Source: Paracoccaceae bacterium
GTDB taxonomy: Bacteria > Pseudomonadota > Alphaproteobacteria > Rhodobacterales > Rhodobacteraceae
Assembly: GCA_024226455.1 (NCBI GenBank)
Contig: JAAELR010000120.1
Location: forward strand, 1 to 40,797
Length of the DNA: 40,797 bases
Direction: 5' to 3'
How positions within the stretch are numbered: the first letter of the stretch is position 1; each line of letters begins with the position of its first letter. The translations under genes were made by a program, and so were the position numbers. The notes under the pieces were generated by a model, which saw only the letters and a list, made by a program, of their open reading frames with translations, searched no databases and was not told the origin of the DNA. Positions 23,537-31,295 of the stretch are shown here, in pieces.

Positions 23537-25233
23537 GCGGCCTCCGCCGTGTCTGCCAGCGGCAGCGCAATCTCGAACACCGCGCCGCCGTCGGGATGGT
23601 TCGCGGCACTCAGCTCGCCGCCGAAGCTGCCGATGATGCCATAAGAGATCGACAGCCCCAGCCCCAACCCCTTGGAGGCGCCCAGTTCCTTGGTCGAATA
23701 GAACGGTTCGAATACCCGGGACAGATCGGCGATTCCGGGGCCGTTGTCACGGATGATCAGCCGAGCGATGCCGCCGGCGGCGCGCATCGACAGCTGCAGC
23801 CGGGCGGCGTCCTGACCGGACATGGCGTCAAGCGCGTTGCCGAGGATGTTCACCACCACCTGCTGCAGCCGCACCTTGCCGCCCCGAACCATGATGGGTG
23901 TCGCGGGAAAATCGGTGATCGGCGCCACCTGCGCCTTGCCCAGCCGGGTCTCGGACAGGGCCAGCGCATCGAGGGTGGTTGCCACGAAATCCACCGGCTC
24001 CAGCACCTCGTCTTCGTTGCGGGCGAAACCGCGCAGGTTCCTGACGATGCGGTCGATACGGCGGACCTGTTCGGCGATCTGGGCAAAGTTCCCGCCGGCA
24101 TCGGCGGACCGGTGCCTTTCGATCAGCCGCCCGCCGTTTTCGGCAAAGTTCATGATGGCGGCCAGCGGCTGGTTCAGTTCGTGGCTGATCCCCGCCGACA
24201 TCTGTCCCAGCGCGGTCATCTTGGAGGCCTGGGTCAACTGGTTCTGGGTGGCCCGCAGCTCGGCAGTGCGCTCTTCGACACGGGTTTCCAGACGGGCATT
24301 TGCCGAGGCCTCTATGGCCAGCCGATCCGCAAGACGGCGGCGCCACAGCAATATCGCCAGCGCGGTCAGCCCCAGCACTGCGGCGGCGGCGGCGGCCAGC
24401 AGGGCGCTAAGCATCGCGGCTGACCGCGCCAGCCCGGTATCGAGAAATCCCCGTACCGTCAGCCCGATCCGGTGCACGTCGCGGGTGACTATTATGGCCT
24501 CGCCCGGCAGATCCGCCGCCCCGGCGAACCGCCAGATGTCAAACCCGGCGCCTGGCCGGTTTGTACCCTTGGGAAAGGCGGCGAAACGGTCGGCTTGCTG
24601 CCCGTGCGCCCTGTCCTGGCGCAGCAACAGCGATGGCCGGTTCGAGGCCACAACGACGCCGGAGCTGTCGAAAAAGCCGATGGTCTCGGGGATCACGGCC
24701 CATTCGAATTCCAGCGTCGCGATATCGACCGAAACGATGACCGCCCCGGCGGGCGGGGCGCTGTCGACGATGACGCCCCGGCTGAACCGGAACTGGCGCT
24801 GGCCTGCCTCCAGCACCTGGGCGCGCCCCAGCCCGCCGTTCAGCGCCGCCGCCAGCAACGGCGAGCCTTTGCGCGAGACAGAGCCGGCCAGATCGCCGGA
24901 CGCGGCCAGGACGGTGCCCTGGCGATCCAGAACCTCGATCCGCTCGGCCCCGAAGGTCAGCACATTGCCGGTCAGCAGCGATGCCGCAAGCACCGGCGCG
25001 ACGTTGCCGTCGACGGCGGCGACGACGCGCGGGTCGCGTGCAAGCAGGTTGGTCAGTACGCGATAGGCGTCAAGCTGGTTGGCCAACCGCTCCGCCGCCT
25101 GATCGACGCGCAACTGGCCGGTATCCGAAAGCCGGGTCAGACCCTGGCGCAACGCGGTCTGATAGGTCCACCAGGCCGCCAGCCCCGACAGGATCACATA
25201 GATCAGCATCGATGCGGAAATGGCCCTGCGCAA
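23533..25233 (-). CDS. dctB: DctB-like sensor histidine kinase
   Basis: A 566-residue membrane kinase: first membrane helix about 7-24, a periplasmic PAS-like sensor (about 25-265), second helix about 272-297, a short coiled linker, the phospho-acceptor helix with H351 (MSAGISHELNQPLAA), and an ATPase domain with NILGNALDAM, DNGPGI and GLGLGLSIS. This layout is that of DctB, which senses C4-dicarboxylates in the periplasm. Its stop overlaps the start of the response regulator gene, and it is divergent from dctP. Confidence 0.92.
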   Translation of the reverse strand: MRRAISASMLIYVILSGLAAWWTYQTALRQGLTRLSDTGQLRVDQAAERLANQLDAYRVLTNLLARDPRVVAAVDGNVAPVLAASLLTGNVLTFGAERIEVLDRQGTVLAASGDLAGSVSRKGSPLLAAALNGGLGRAQVLEAGQRQFRFSRGVIVDSAPPAGAVIVSVDIATLEFEWAVIPETIGFFDSSGVVVASNRPSLLLRQDRAHGQQADRFAAFPKGTNRPGAGFDIWRFAGAADLPGEAIIVTRDVHRIGLTVRGFLDTGLARSAAMLSALLAAAAAAVLGLTALAILLWRRRLADRLAIEASANARLETRVEERTAELRATQNQLTQASKMTALGQMSAGISHELNQPLAAIMNFAENGGRLIERHRSADAGGNFAQIAEQVRRIDRIVRNLRGFARNEDEVLEPVDFVATTLDALALSETRLGKAQVAPITDFPATPIMVRGGKVRLQQVVVNILGNALDAMSGQDAARLQLSMRAAGGIARLIIRDNGPGIADLSRVFEPFYSTKELGASKGLGLGLSISYGIIGSFGGELSAANHPDGGAVFEIALPLADTAEAA

Positions 25234-25312
25234 TCCGGTCTCCGGCGATTCGTGGCAGCTCGGTTCGGTTCGAAAACCCTAATACCAAGGCACCGGGCAA
25301 AACAAACAAAAC

Positions 25313-25330
25313 TGTCCGAAATCTCGGGCA
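25313..25330. promoter_or_regulatory. candidate DctD-type operator in the dctB/dctP gap
   Basis: TGTCCGAAATCTCGGGCA is an imperfect 18-bp dyad (five of six outer pairs match) of the same shape as rhizobial DctD upstream sites, which have NGCG-AAAT-CGCN-like arms. A half-site-like CGGGCAAA recurs at 25304 and 25325. The rest of the gap (25234-25479) is AT-rich around 25340-25375. No -24/-12 sigma-54 promoter was found. Confidence 0.35.
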
Positions 25331-25479
25331 AACCGGATATTTGACCATTCGCTAAAAAATAACCGGCTATTATGAAACGATTTTTCGCCCGGCTGAAAAA
25401 CTCATTGAGACGCCCCCCGGCGACCTGTTGGATCATGGTGTCTCGGCACGACATCAGTGCCCATCAGTCGGAGGACCCA

Positions 25480-26481
25480 ATGAAGAACATCCTGAAGATC
25501 GCACTTGCAACAGCAATTATCGCAGCACCCGGCGCCGCCCTGGCCGCCTGTGAAGAGGGCGAGATCGTCATCAAGTTCAGCCATGTCACCAACACCGACA
25601 GGCACCCCAAGGGCATCGCCGCCAGCCTGCTGATGGAGCGGGTGAACGACGAGATGAACGGCAAGGCCTGCATGGAGGTCTTCCCCAACTCGACGCTCTA
25701 CAACGACAACAAGGTGCTGGAGGCGATGCTGCAGGGCGATGTACAGCTGGCCGCGCCGTCACTGTCGAAGTTCGAGAAATTCACCAAGCAGTTCCGGCTT
25801 TTCGACCTGCCCTTCATGTTCACCGACATCAATGCGGTCGAGCGGTTCCAGAACGGCGACGCCGGACAGGCGATGCTCGACAGCATGCAGCGCCGCGGCC
25901 TGCAGGGGCTGGCCTATTGGCATAACGGCATGAAGCAGATGTCGGCCAGCGTGCCGCTGGTGCTGCCCACGGATGCCAACGGGCTGAAGTTCCGGGTGCA
26001 GTCGTCCGACGTGCTGGTCGCGCAGATGGAAGCCATCGGCGGCACACCGCAGAAAATGGCGTTCTCGGAAGTTTACGGCGCGCTGCAGCAGGGTGTCGTC
26101 GACGGGCAGGAAAACACCTGGTCAAACATCTACGGCAAAAAGTTCTTCGAGGTGCAGGACGGTATCACCGAAACCAACCACGGCATCATCGACTATCTGC
26201 TGGTGACCAATGTCGACTGGCTCGAAGGTCTGGACGCCGACGTGCGCGACCAGTTCCTTGAGATCGTGGCCGAGGTCACCGCGACCCGCAACAGCGAGTC
26301 GACCACCGTCAACCTTAGCGCCCGCCAGGCGATCATCGACGCCGGCGGCACCGTACGATCGCTGGACGACGCCCAGCGCGCCGCCTGGGTTGAAGCGATG
26401 AAGCCGGTCTGGGCCAAGTTCGAGGGCGACGTGGGCGCCGACAACATCGCCGCCGCTCAGGAAGCGAACGCGGGAAGCTAG
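25480..26481 (+). CDS. dctP: TRAP transporter substrate-binding protein DctP
   Basis: A 333-residue periplasmic binding protein with signal peptide MKNILKIALATAIIAAPGAALA. The mature part begins ACEEGEIVIKFSHVTN, and GLKFRVQSSDVLVAQMEAIGG with the carboxylate-binding arginine, plus QGVVDGQENTWSNIY, are TRAP DctP hallmarks. Two cysteines (in AACEEG and KACMEV) could form a disulfide. ATG 25480 is preceded by GGAGGA; the frame is open upstream but a start there would add a non-secretory leader. C4-dicarboxylates are the expected ligands given the DctB/D neighbours. Confidence 0.93.
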   Translation: MKNILKIALATAIIAAPGAALAACEEGEIVIKFSHVTNTDRHPKGIAASLLMERVNDEMNGKACMEVFPNSTLYNDNKVLEAMLQGDVQLAAPSLSKFEKFTKQFRLFDLPFMFTDINAVERFQNGDAGQAMLDSMQRRGLQGLAYWHNGMKQMSASVPLVLPTDANGLKFRVQSSDVLVAQMEAIGGTPQKMAFSEVYGALQQGVVDGQENTWSNIYGKKFFEVQDGITETNHGIIDYLLVTNVDWLEGLDADVRDQFLEIVAEVTATRNSESTTVNLSARQAIIDAGGTVRSLDDAQRAAWVEAMKPVWAKFEGDVGADNIAAAQEANAGS

Positions 26482-26495
26482 ACAAATAAAAAGGG

Positions 26496-26527
26496 AGGCG
26501 CGATCCTGCTACAGGGCCGCGCCTTTC
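26496..26527 (+). terminator. hairpin between dctP and dctQ
   Basis: AGGCGCG (26496-26502) pairs with CGCGCCT (26518-26524) across a 15-base loop and is followed by TTTC. Placed between the binding-protein gene and the permease genes, it probably causes partial termination or stabilises the dctP message so that DctP exceeds DctQM. Confidence 0.65.
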
Positions 26528-26551
26528 TGAATCGATAACCGGGAGGGGGCC

Positions 26552-27229
26552 ATGACACATAACAAATCGTTCTTCGATCACATCGAGGAATTCCTGATCG
26601 CACTGATCCTGGGGCTGATGACGGCGCTGACTTTCGCCAATGTCATCGCCCGCTACGTGTTCGAAAGCGGCATCCTCTGGGCGCTGGAAGTGACCGTGTT
26701 CATGTTCGGCTGGCTGGTGCTGCTGGGGGCGTCTTACGCGATCAAGGTCAAGGCACATCTGGGGGTCGACGCGATCATCAACATGCTGTCCCGCCCCGGC
26801 CGCCGGACCGTTGCCCTCTTCGCCGCATTCTGCTGCATCCTCTACGCCTTCCTGCTGCTGAAAGGGTCCTGGGACTACTGGGCCAATTTCGCCAACCTTC
26901 CCGCCACTGACGGCCGCTGGTTCCCCCTGGGCTTTGAAGAGAGTTTCCGCGCCAAGGGCTGGTACGAAACCGAGGACACGCCGATGCCGGTGATCTTCGG
27001 GCTGGAGCCGCTGAAATGGATGGAGAGCGTGTTCAACGAGGGCGAGACCTATGAAAAGGTCCCGCGCCTGCTGCCCTATCTGGTGCTGCCCATTTCGATG
27101 GCTCTGCTGCTCTTTCGGTTCATCCAGGCCGGTATCGAGGTCTGGCGTCACCGGCTGGAAAGCCTGATCGCCTCGCACGAAGCCGAGGACGCGGTCGAAG
27201 AGGCCGCCGAAAAGCTGAAGGACGTGTAA
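26552..27229 (+). CDS. dctQ: TRAP transporter small permease DctQ
   Basis: A 225-residue membrane protein with four main hydrophobic helices. The N-terminal stretch FDHIEEFLIALILGLMTALT and the segment NVIARYVFESGILWALEVT match the DctQ signature (N-x-x-x-RY...W..E). It is longer than many DctQ proteins because of a roughly 60-residue polar loop between helices 3 and 4, and ends in a charged tail. GGGAGG lies upstream of the ATG. Confidence 0.93.
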   Translation: MTHNKSFFDHIEEFLIALILGLMTALTFANVIARYVFESGILWALEVTVFMFGWLVLLGASYAIKVKAHLGVDAIINMLSRPGRRTVALFAAFCCILYAFLLLKGSWDYWANFANLPATDGRWFPLGFEESFRAKGWYETEDTPMPVIFGLEPLKWMESVFNEGETYEKVPRLLPYLVLPISMALLLFRFIQAGIEVWRHRLESLIASHEAEDAVEEAAEKLKDV

Positions 27230-27232
27230 GCC

Positions 27233-28609
27233 ATGGAAGTCGCACTTCTCTTCGCCCTGATCATCGCACTGCTGCTGATTGGCGTGCCCATCGCCGTGTC
27301 GCTCGGCCTGTCGTCGATCCTGTTTTTGCTTTTGGCATCCGACAGTTCGCTGGCCTCGATCGCGCAGACGCTGTTTTCCGCCTTCGAGGGTCACTTCACC
27401 CTGCTGGCGATCCCCTTCTTCATCCTGGCGTCGTCGTTCATGTCCACCGGCGGGGTGGCGCGGCGGATCATCCGGTTTTCCATCGCCTGCGTGGGGCATT
27501 TCCCGGGCGGGCTGGCTATTGCGGGCGTCTTTGCCTGCATGATGTTCGCCGCCCTTTCGGGCTCGTCCCCCGCTACCGTGGTCGCTATCGGCACAATCGT
27601 CATCGCCGGCATGCGCCAGGTAGGCTATTCCAAGGAATTCGCCGCCGGGGTGATCTGTAACGCCGGTACGCTGGGTATCCTGATCCCGCCGTCGATCGTG
27701 ATGGTGGTCTATGCCGCCGCCGTCGAGGTCTCGGTGGGCCGGATGTTCCTGGCCGGGGTCCTGCCGGGGCTGCTGGCGGGGATCATGCTGATGACGGCGA
27801 TCTTCGTCATCGCGGTCTGGAAGAAGCTGCCAAAGGGCGAGTGGGCAGGCTGGCAGGAAGTCTGGGCATCCGCCCGCGACGCGGCCTGGGGCCTGCTGTT
27901 GATCGTGATCATCCTCGGCGGCATCTATGGCGGCATCTTCACGCCGACCGAGGCCGCCGCCGTGGCCGCCGTCTATGCCTGGGTTATCGCGACCTTCATC
28001 TATCGCGACATGGGGCCGCTTGCGACCCCCGAGGGCGAGCCGAACAAATCGTTGCTGCGCAAGCCCGCGGTGCTGCTGACGGCGCTGTTCCACCCCGATA
28101 CCAAGCAGACGCTGTTCGATGCCGGCAAGCTGACGGTCACACTTTTGTTCGTCATCGCCAACGCTCTGATCCTCAAACACGTGCTGACCGACGAACAGAT
28201 CCCCCAGAAGATCACCGAGGCCATGCTGGCCGCAGGTCTGGGCCCGGTGATGTTCCTGGTGGTGGTCAACGTGATCTTGCTGATCGGCGGCCAGTTCATG
28301 GAGCCTTCGGGCCTGCTGGTCATCGTGGCACCGCTGGTCTTTCCCATCGCCATCGAACTGGGCATCGACCCGATCCATCTGGGCATCATCATGGTGGTCA
28401 ACATGGAGATTGGCATGATCACACCGCCGGTGGGGCTGAACCTCTTTGTCACCTCCGGCGTGGCGGGCATGCCGATGATGAGCGTGGTGCGTGCCGCCCT
28501 GCCCTTCCTTGGGGTGCTGTTCGTGTTCCTGATCCTGATCACCTATGTGCCCTGGATCTCGACGGTTCTGCCCAACGCCATGATGGGGCCGGAAATAATC
28601 ACCAAATGA
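27233..28609 (+). CDS. dctM: TRAP transporter large permease DctM
   Basis: A 458-residue, roughly 12-helix Na+-coupled permease. Family segments include LFALIIALLLIGVPIAVSLG, PFFILASSFMSTGGVARR, FAALSGSSPATVVAIGTI, GTLGILIPPSIVMVVYAA, FTPTEAAAVAAVYA and GMITPPVGLNLFV. It starts three bases after dctQ. A hydrophilic loop of about 50 residues (roughly 255-310) is an insertion also seen in alphaproteobacterial C4-dicarboxylate DctM proteins. A strong dyad follows the stop. Confidence 0.94.
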   Translation: MEVALLFALIIALLLIGVPIAVSLGLSSILFLLLASDSSLASIAQTLFSAFEGHFTLLAIPFFILASSFMSTGGVARRIIRFSIACVGHFPGGLAIAGVFACMMFAALSGSSPATVVAIGTIVIAGMRQVGYSKEFAAGVICNAGTLGILIPPSIVMVVYAAAVEVSVGRMFLAGVLPGLLAGIMLMTAIFVIAVWKKLPKGEWAGWQEVWASARDAAWGLLLIVIILGGIYGGIFTPTEAAAVAAVYAWVIATFIYRDMGPLATPEGEPNKSLLRKPAVLLTALFHPDTKQTLFDAGKLTVTLLFVIANALILKHVLTDEQIPQKITEAMLAAGLGPVMFLVVVNVILLIGGQFMEPSGLLVIVAPLVFPIAIELGIDPIHLGIIMVVNMEIGMITPPVGLNLFVTSGVAGMPMMSVVRAALPFLGVLFVFLILITYVPWISTVLPNAMMGPEIITK

Positions 28610-28615
28610 CGCAAA

Positions 28616-28651
28616 CCCCGCGCGGCCGGATCAGAGACCGACCGCGCGGGG
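28616..28651. terminator. bidirectional terminator between dctM and the metalloprotease gene
   Basis: CCCCGCGCGG (28616-28625) and CCGCGCGGGG (28642-28651) form a perfect 10-bp GC stem with a 16-base loop in the 45-base gap between the two convergent genes. Reading leftward it is followed by TTTG; reading rightward there is no T-run. Confidence 0.6.
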
Positions 28652-28654
28652 AGT

Positions 28655-29284
28655 TCAGCGCATCCGGCGAACCGACGCATGGGCGCGCATCGCGCCGCAT
28701 TGATCGGACGTGAAGCGGCAGTAGAGACAGCCGCGCGGGTGCATCAGGTCGATATTGGCGGCGCCTCGGGCATTTACCTTCGGGCTGTGGGCCAGCCCCA
28801 GAAGATGACCCAGCTCATGCATCACCGTCTGTTCCGGTCGCAACCGCCGCCCCGATGGTGACCGCCGCGCGATGGTCGCGAACTGGCGGCCATCGTCCAG
28901 ACGCCGGGTCACACCGCCGGACGCACGGCCTGCCGCGTCGGTTCCGGTGTTGTCGGCAAAGACGATCAGCAGCCCCGGACCCCGCGCCTGACGGGCTGCT
29001 GCAACGGCGCCGGGCGCGTCGCTAAAGGCGATCTGAACCCCGTCAACGGCGATGCCGCATTCGCCCAGGCGCCGGTGCAGACCGGATGACCAGTGATCTA
29101 TCGTGGCGCGGGTCCAGCCATCATGGCGCAGCCCCAGCAGGGTCAGACCGGACAACCGATGCGTAACAGCGAGCCCCGGGGGGGCGGTCCCAATACGCGT
29201 CGCCGGGGCAGAGAGGCACCCCGCCAGCAGCGCCGCCGTCAGCACCAGCGCCGCAGTGCGCAGGATGCTAGAAAGCGAACTCAA
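28655..29284 (-). CDS. matrixin/astacin-type zinc metalloprotease lipoprotein
   Basis: A 209-residue predicted lipoprotein: signal LRTAALVLTAALLAGC with the lipobox cysteine at 23. The catalytic motif MHELGHLLGLAHS is a full HExxHxxGxxH zinc site, followed by a Met-turn-like IDLMHP, so it belongs to the metzincins. Two cysteines follow (CLYC) and another near the C-terminus. No ATG fits the signal peptide, so the TTG at 29284 is the likely start. It overlaps the end of the autotransporter gene by 17 bases, which couples the two; processing of the autotransporter or another surface protein is a reasonable guess. Confidence 0.8.
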   Translation of the reverse strand: MSSLSSILRTAALVLTAALLAGCLSAPATRIGTAPPGLAVTHRLSGLTLLGLRHDGWTRATIDHWSSGLHRRLGECGIAVDGVQIAFSDAPGAVAAARQARGPGLLIVFADNTGTDAAGRASGGVTRRLDDGRQFATIARRSPSGRRLRPEQTVMHELGHLLGLAHSPKVNARGAANIDLMHPRGCLYCRFTSDQCGAMRAHASVRRMR

Positions 29285-31010
29285 GCTTCACAGAGCCGCC
29301 GTATTCGGTGCGTTCGTGGCGACCCAGCGCCCCGACAAAGGCGCGTGCCGACAGGCTCATGCCGTTGCCCAGACCGGCCTGCACCCCGGCGCCAATCTCT
29401 CCATCGACCTTTTGGGTATCGAACGCCGCCACCGTCTCATTGGTCACCATGTTCAGCGCCCCGTCGACGAACATGAACCCGTTACCGGCCTCGAAATCGC
29501 GCAACAGCCGCCCGCTCAGCGTCGCCACGCCGGTATCGCTGAACATCCGGCCCATGGCAAAGCCGCTGGTATCGACAGATGCCTCGCGGATCGTATGGGT
29601 GCCGGTCCAGCCCAGCCGCCCCTCGCCGCGCCACAGGTCCGAGAAATCATGCGCCACATTGACCCCGGCCCCGTAGGTGAAGGTGTGGGTGTTAAAACTG
29701 TCGGAAAATGTCGGGCGGGTGTTCTTCATCGAGCCGTAGCCATAGCTGAGGCTGGCATCGAACAGCAGGTCAGGGTTCGGCCCCCAATAGCCGCGCGCCA
29801 TCAGGTCGAGCCCATGGGATTTCAGCGTGCCGCCGCCAAAGGCGTCGGTCTGGGTCATGTTACTGGTGTTGTAGCCAAAACCGAATCCGATGCCGCTTTT
29901 GGGCCCCAGCCGCATGTCGGCGCCCACCATGGTTCCCAGCCTTGTGCCCTCGATCAGCCGCGGCCCGCCGCTTTCGTCGAAGAACCGCAGATCACCGCTG
30001 GCCCACCAGTCCATGCTGCCGAGCCGATAGAGGAAATCGGCGTCGGGGGGCGTGCCAGCGGCGGTCTGATACTGCGCCAGGCTGGCCTTCAACGTGGCGA
30101 TTTTCGCATCGATACCCGCGATCTTGCCCTGCATGGCTCCAATGCTCCCGGCCAAAGATTTGATATCGGCCTTGGCTTTTATGTATTCTCTCTTTTGCTC
30201 CGCGATGCCGTTGTCGTACTCTGTAACACTTGCCTCCATTGCCTTAATACTTTTCTCCAAACTTTCAAGCGCAGTAAATATTTTTTCTGCCTTTTTTATC
30301 GTTACTTCAGGTGTAAAGCGAGCTTCATAACTATCGCGAAAAAAAAGATACGCTAGCGCCTTATGAGGCCATGAGAACGGATTGAAATCACTGTTAAATG
30401 CTCTCATAGACGCACTTTCCTTTCTTCTCCGATCAATTTCAAGCCTAGCTAAGATCGCAGAATCCCCCGCCAATGACGCCTGTTTCTTCAGTTTCGAACG
30501 CCGGTCTTGGGCCGCTAAGAGGAGATCCTCTAGCCTGCTAATTTCGGCTTTTGCCGATGCAATGTAGTTTGCAGCATAATTCAACTTGTTCTCGGCTTCT
30601 CGCCCGCGTTTTCTTAAAGCCCGGATTTGCCCTTCATAGCTTTTTCGTTGCGCCTCCAGACGGGCGATTTCACCCAGTATGGCAGTGCGGCGTTCCCCGT
30701 TTGCGCCGCTTTCAGGGTCACCACCCCCTACTTCCGTACCGCCGTCGCCAATGCTCCCACCAGTCACATCAAACGGATAGAACCCCCGGCTTCCGCCCAT
30801 GATCCCAACTGAGGTGAAGCCACCACAATACCAGGGATTGGCCTTGCAATAAGCCGAATTCAGTTCATTCGCCTGTGCCGGCGCGGGCGTCAGGCCCGCC
30901 GCAAGGCCCAGCAGCAATACCGGACCCAATCCGGCCCCCGGCGCCAGCCGCCTCAAACGACTTAAAGCATTTTGAAATCCAGACAAAGCATAGCTCAACA
31001 TTAGGCCCAT
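29268..31010 (-). CDS. autotransporter with coiled-coil passenger and C-terminal beta-barrel
   Basis: A 580-residue outer-membrane protein. Residues 1-47 form a long signal peptide ending APAQA. A short conserved-looking segment with two cysteines (YCKANPWYC) and a Gly-rich stretch lead into a coiled coil of roughly 200 residues (starting GERRTAILGEIARLEAQRK) broken by an insert around FNPFSWPHKALAYLFFRDSY. The last ~250 residues are an autotransporter barrel ending LEFAF with terminal phenylalanine. DNA for the coiled coil is far richer in A+T than the rest. Start ATG 31010; an ATG at 31001 has better spacing to the GGGGGATGGG stretch. The frame is open much further upstream but there it is antisense to the IorA-like gene. 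Confidence 0.85.
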   Translation of the reverse strand: MGLMLSYALSGFQNALSRLRRLAPGAGLGPVLLLGLAAGLTPAPAQANELNSAYCKANPWYCGGFTSVGIMGGSRGFYPFDVTGGSIGDGGTEVGGGDPESGANGERRTAILGEIARLEAQRKSYEGQIRALRKRGREAENKLNYAANYIASAKAEISRLEDLLLAAQDRRSKLKKQASLAGDSAILARLEIDRRRKESASMRAFNSDFNPFSWPHKALAYLFFRDSYEARFTPEVTIKKAEKIFTALESLEKSIKAMEASVTEYDNGIAEQKREYIKAKADIKSLAGSIGAMQGKIAGIDAKIATLKASLAQYQTAAGTPPDADFLYRLGSMDWWASGDLRFFDESGGPRLIEGTRLGTMVGADMRLGPKSGIGFGFGYNTSNMTQTDAFGGGTLKSHGLDLMARGYWGPNPDLLFDASLSYGYGSMKNTRPTFSDSFNTHTFTYGAGVNVAHDFSDLWRGEGRLGWTGTHTIREASVDTSGFAMGRMFSDTGVATLSGRLLRDFEAGNGFMFVDGALNMVTNETVAAFDTQKVDGEIGAGVQAGLGNGMSLSARAFVGALGRHERTEYGGSVKLEFAF

Positions 31011-31231
31011 CCCCCGAATAGCCAGCAGCAACTGGCGCGCACGAATCCACGCTGACTCATCGCGGACAGCAAAGCAAAGCGGCAAATCAGCGACCGCGGC
31101 AGAAACATCGCCAGGGATGCGCGCTGGACACGCCCCGCCAGCGCAGCTCGCCGGGGCTGCAAAGCCCTTTCCTTTTGCGCCGAATTGCGCCACGATGCGC
31201 ACTGCTTTTTTTCCTGCGGCAACTTTCCAGC

Positions 31232-31261
31232 TTGTTACAGGATTTTGCAGGGAACTATACA
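31232..31261 (+). promoter_or_regulatory. promoter of the IorA-KorC-like operon
   Basis: -35 TTGTTA (31232-31237) and -10 TATACA (31256-31261) are 18 bases apart. The ATG of the first gene is 35 bases further on, with GAGGGAG as ribosome site. Confidence 0.5.
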
Positions 31262-31270
31262 CCTGTAACA
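31233..31270. promoter_or_regulatory. inverted repeat flanking the -10 element (candidate operator)
   Basis: TGTTACAGG (31233-31241) and CCTGTAACA (31262-31270) are perfect 9-base arms 20 bases apart. One arm covers the -35 and the other begins at the first base after the -10, an arrangement typical of repression by a dimer or tetramer. No regulator gene adjoins. Confidence 0.5.
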
Positions 31271-31295
31271 GAACTGGTGAGGGAGACCGGGACAG

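Noticed and set aside
25234-25479. Search for a -24/-12 sigma-54 promoter before dctP
   Set aside because: Nearest candidate around 25444-25460 (GGCAC...TGC) has wrong spacing between the GG and GC pairs.
26333-28378. A 681-codon minus-strand frame opposite dctQM
   Set aside because: Its His/Asp/Gln-rich low-complexity product is the expected antisense of hydrophobic membrane helices, not a real protein.
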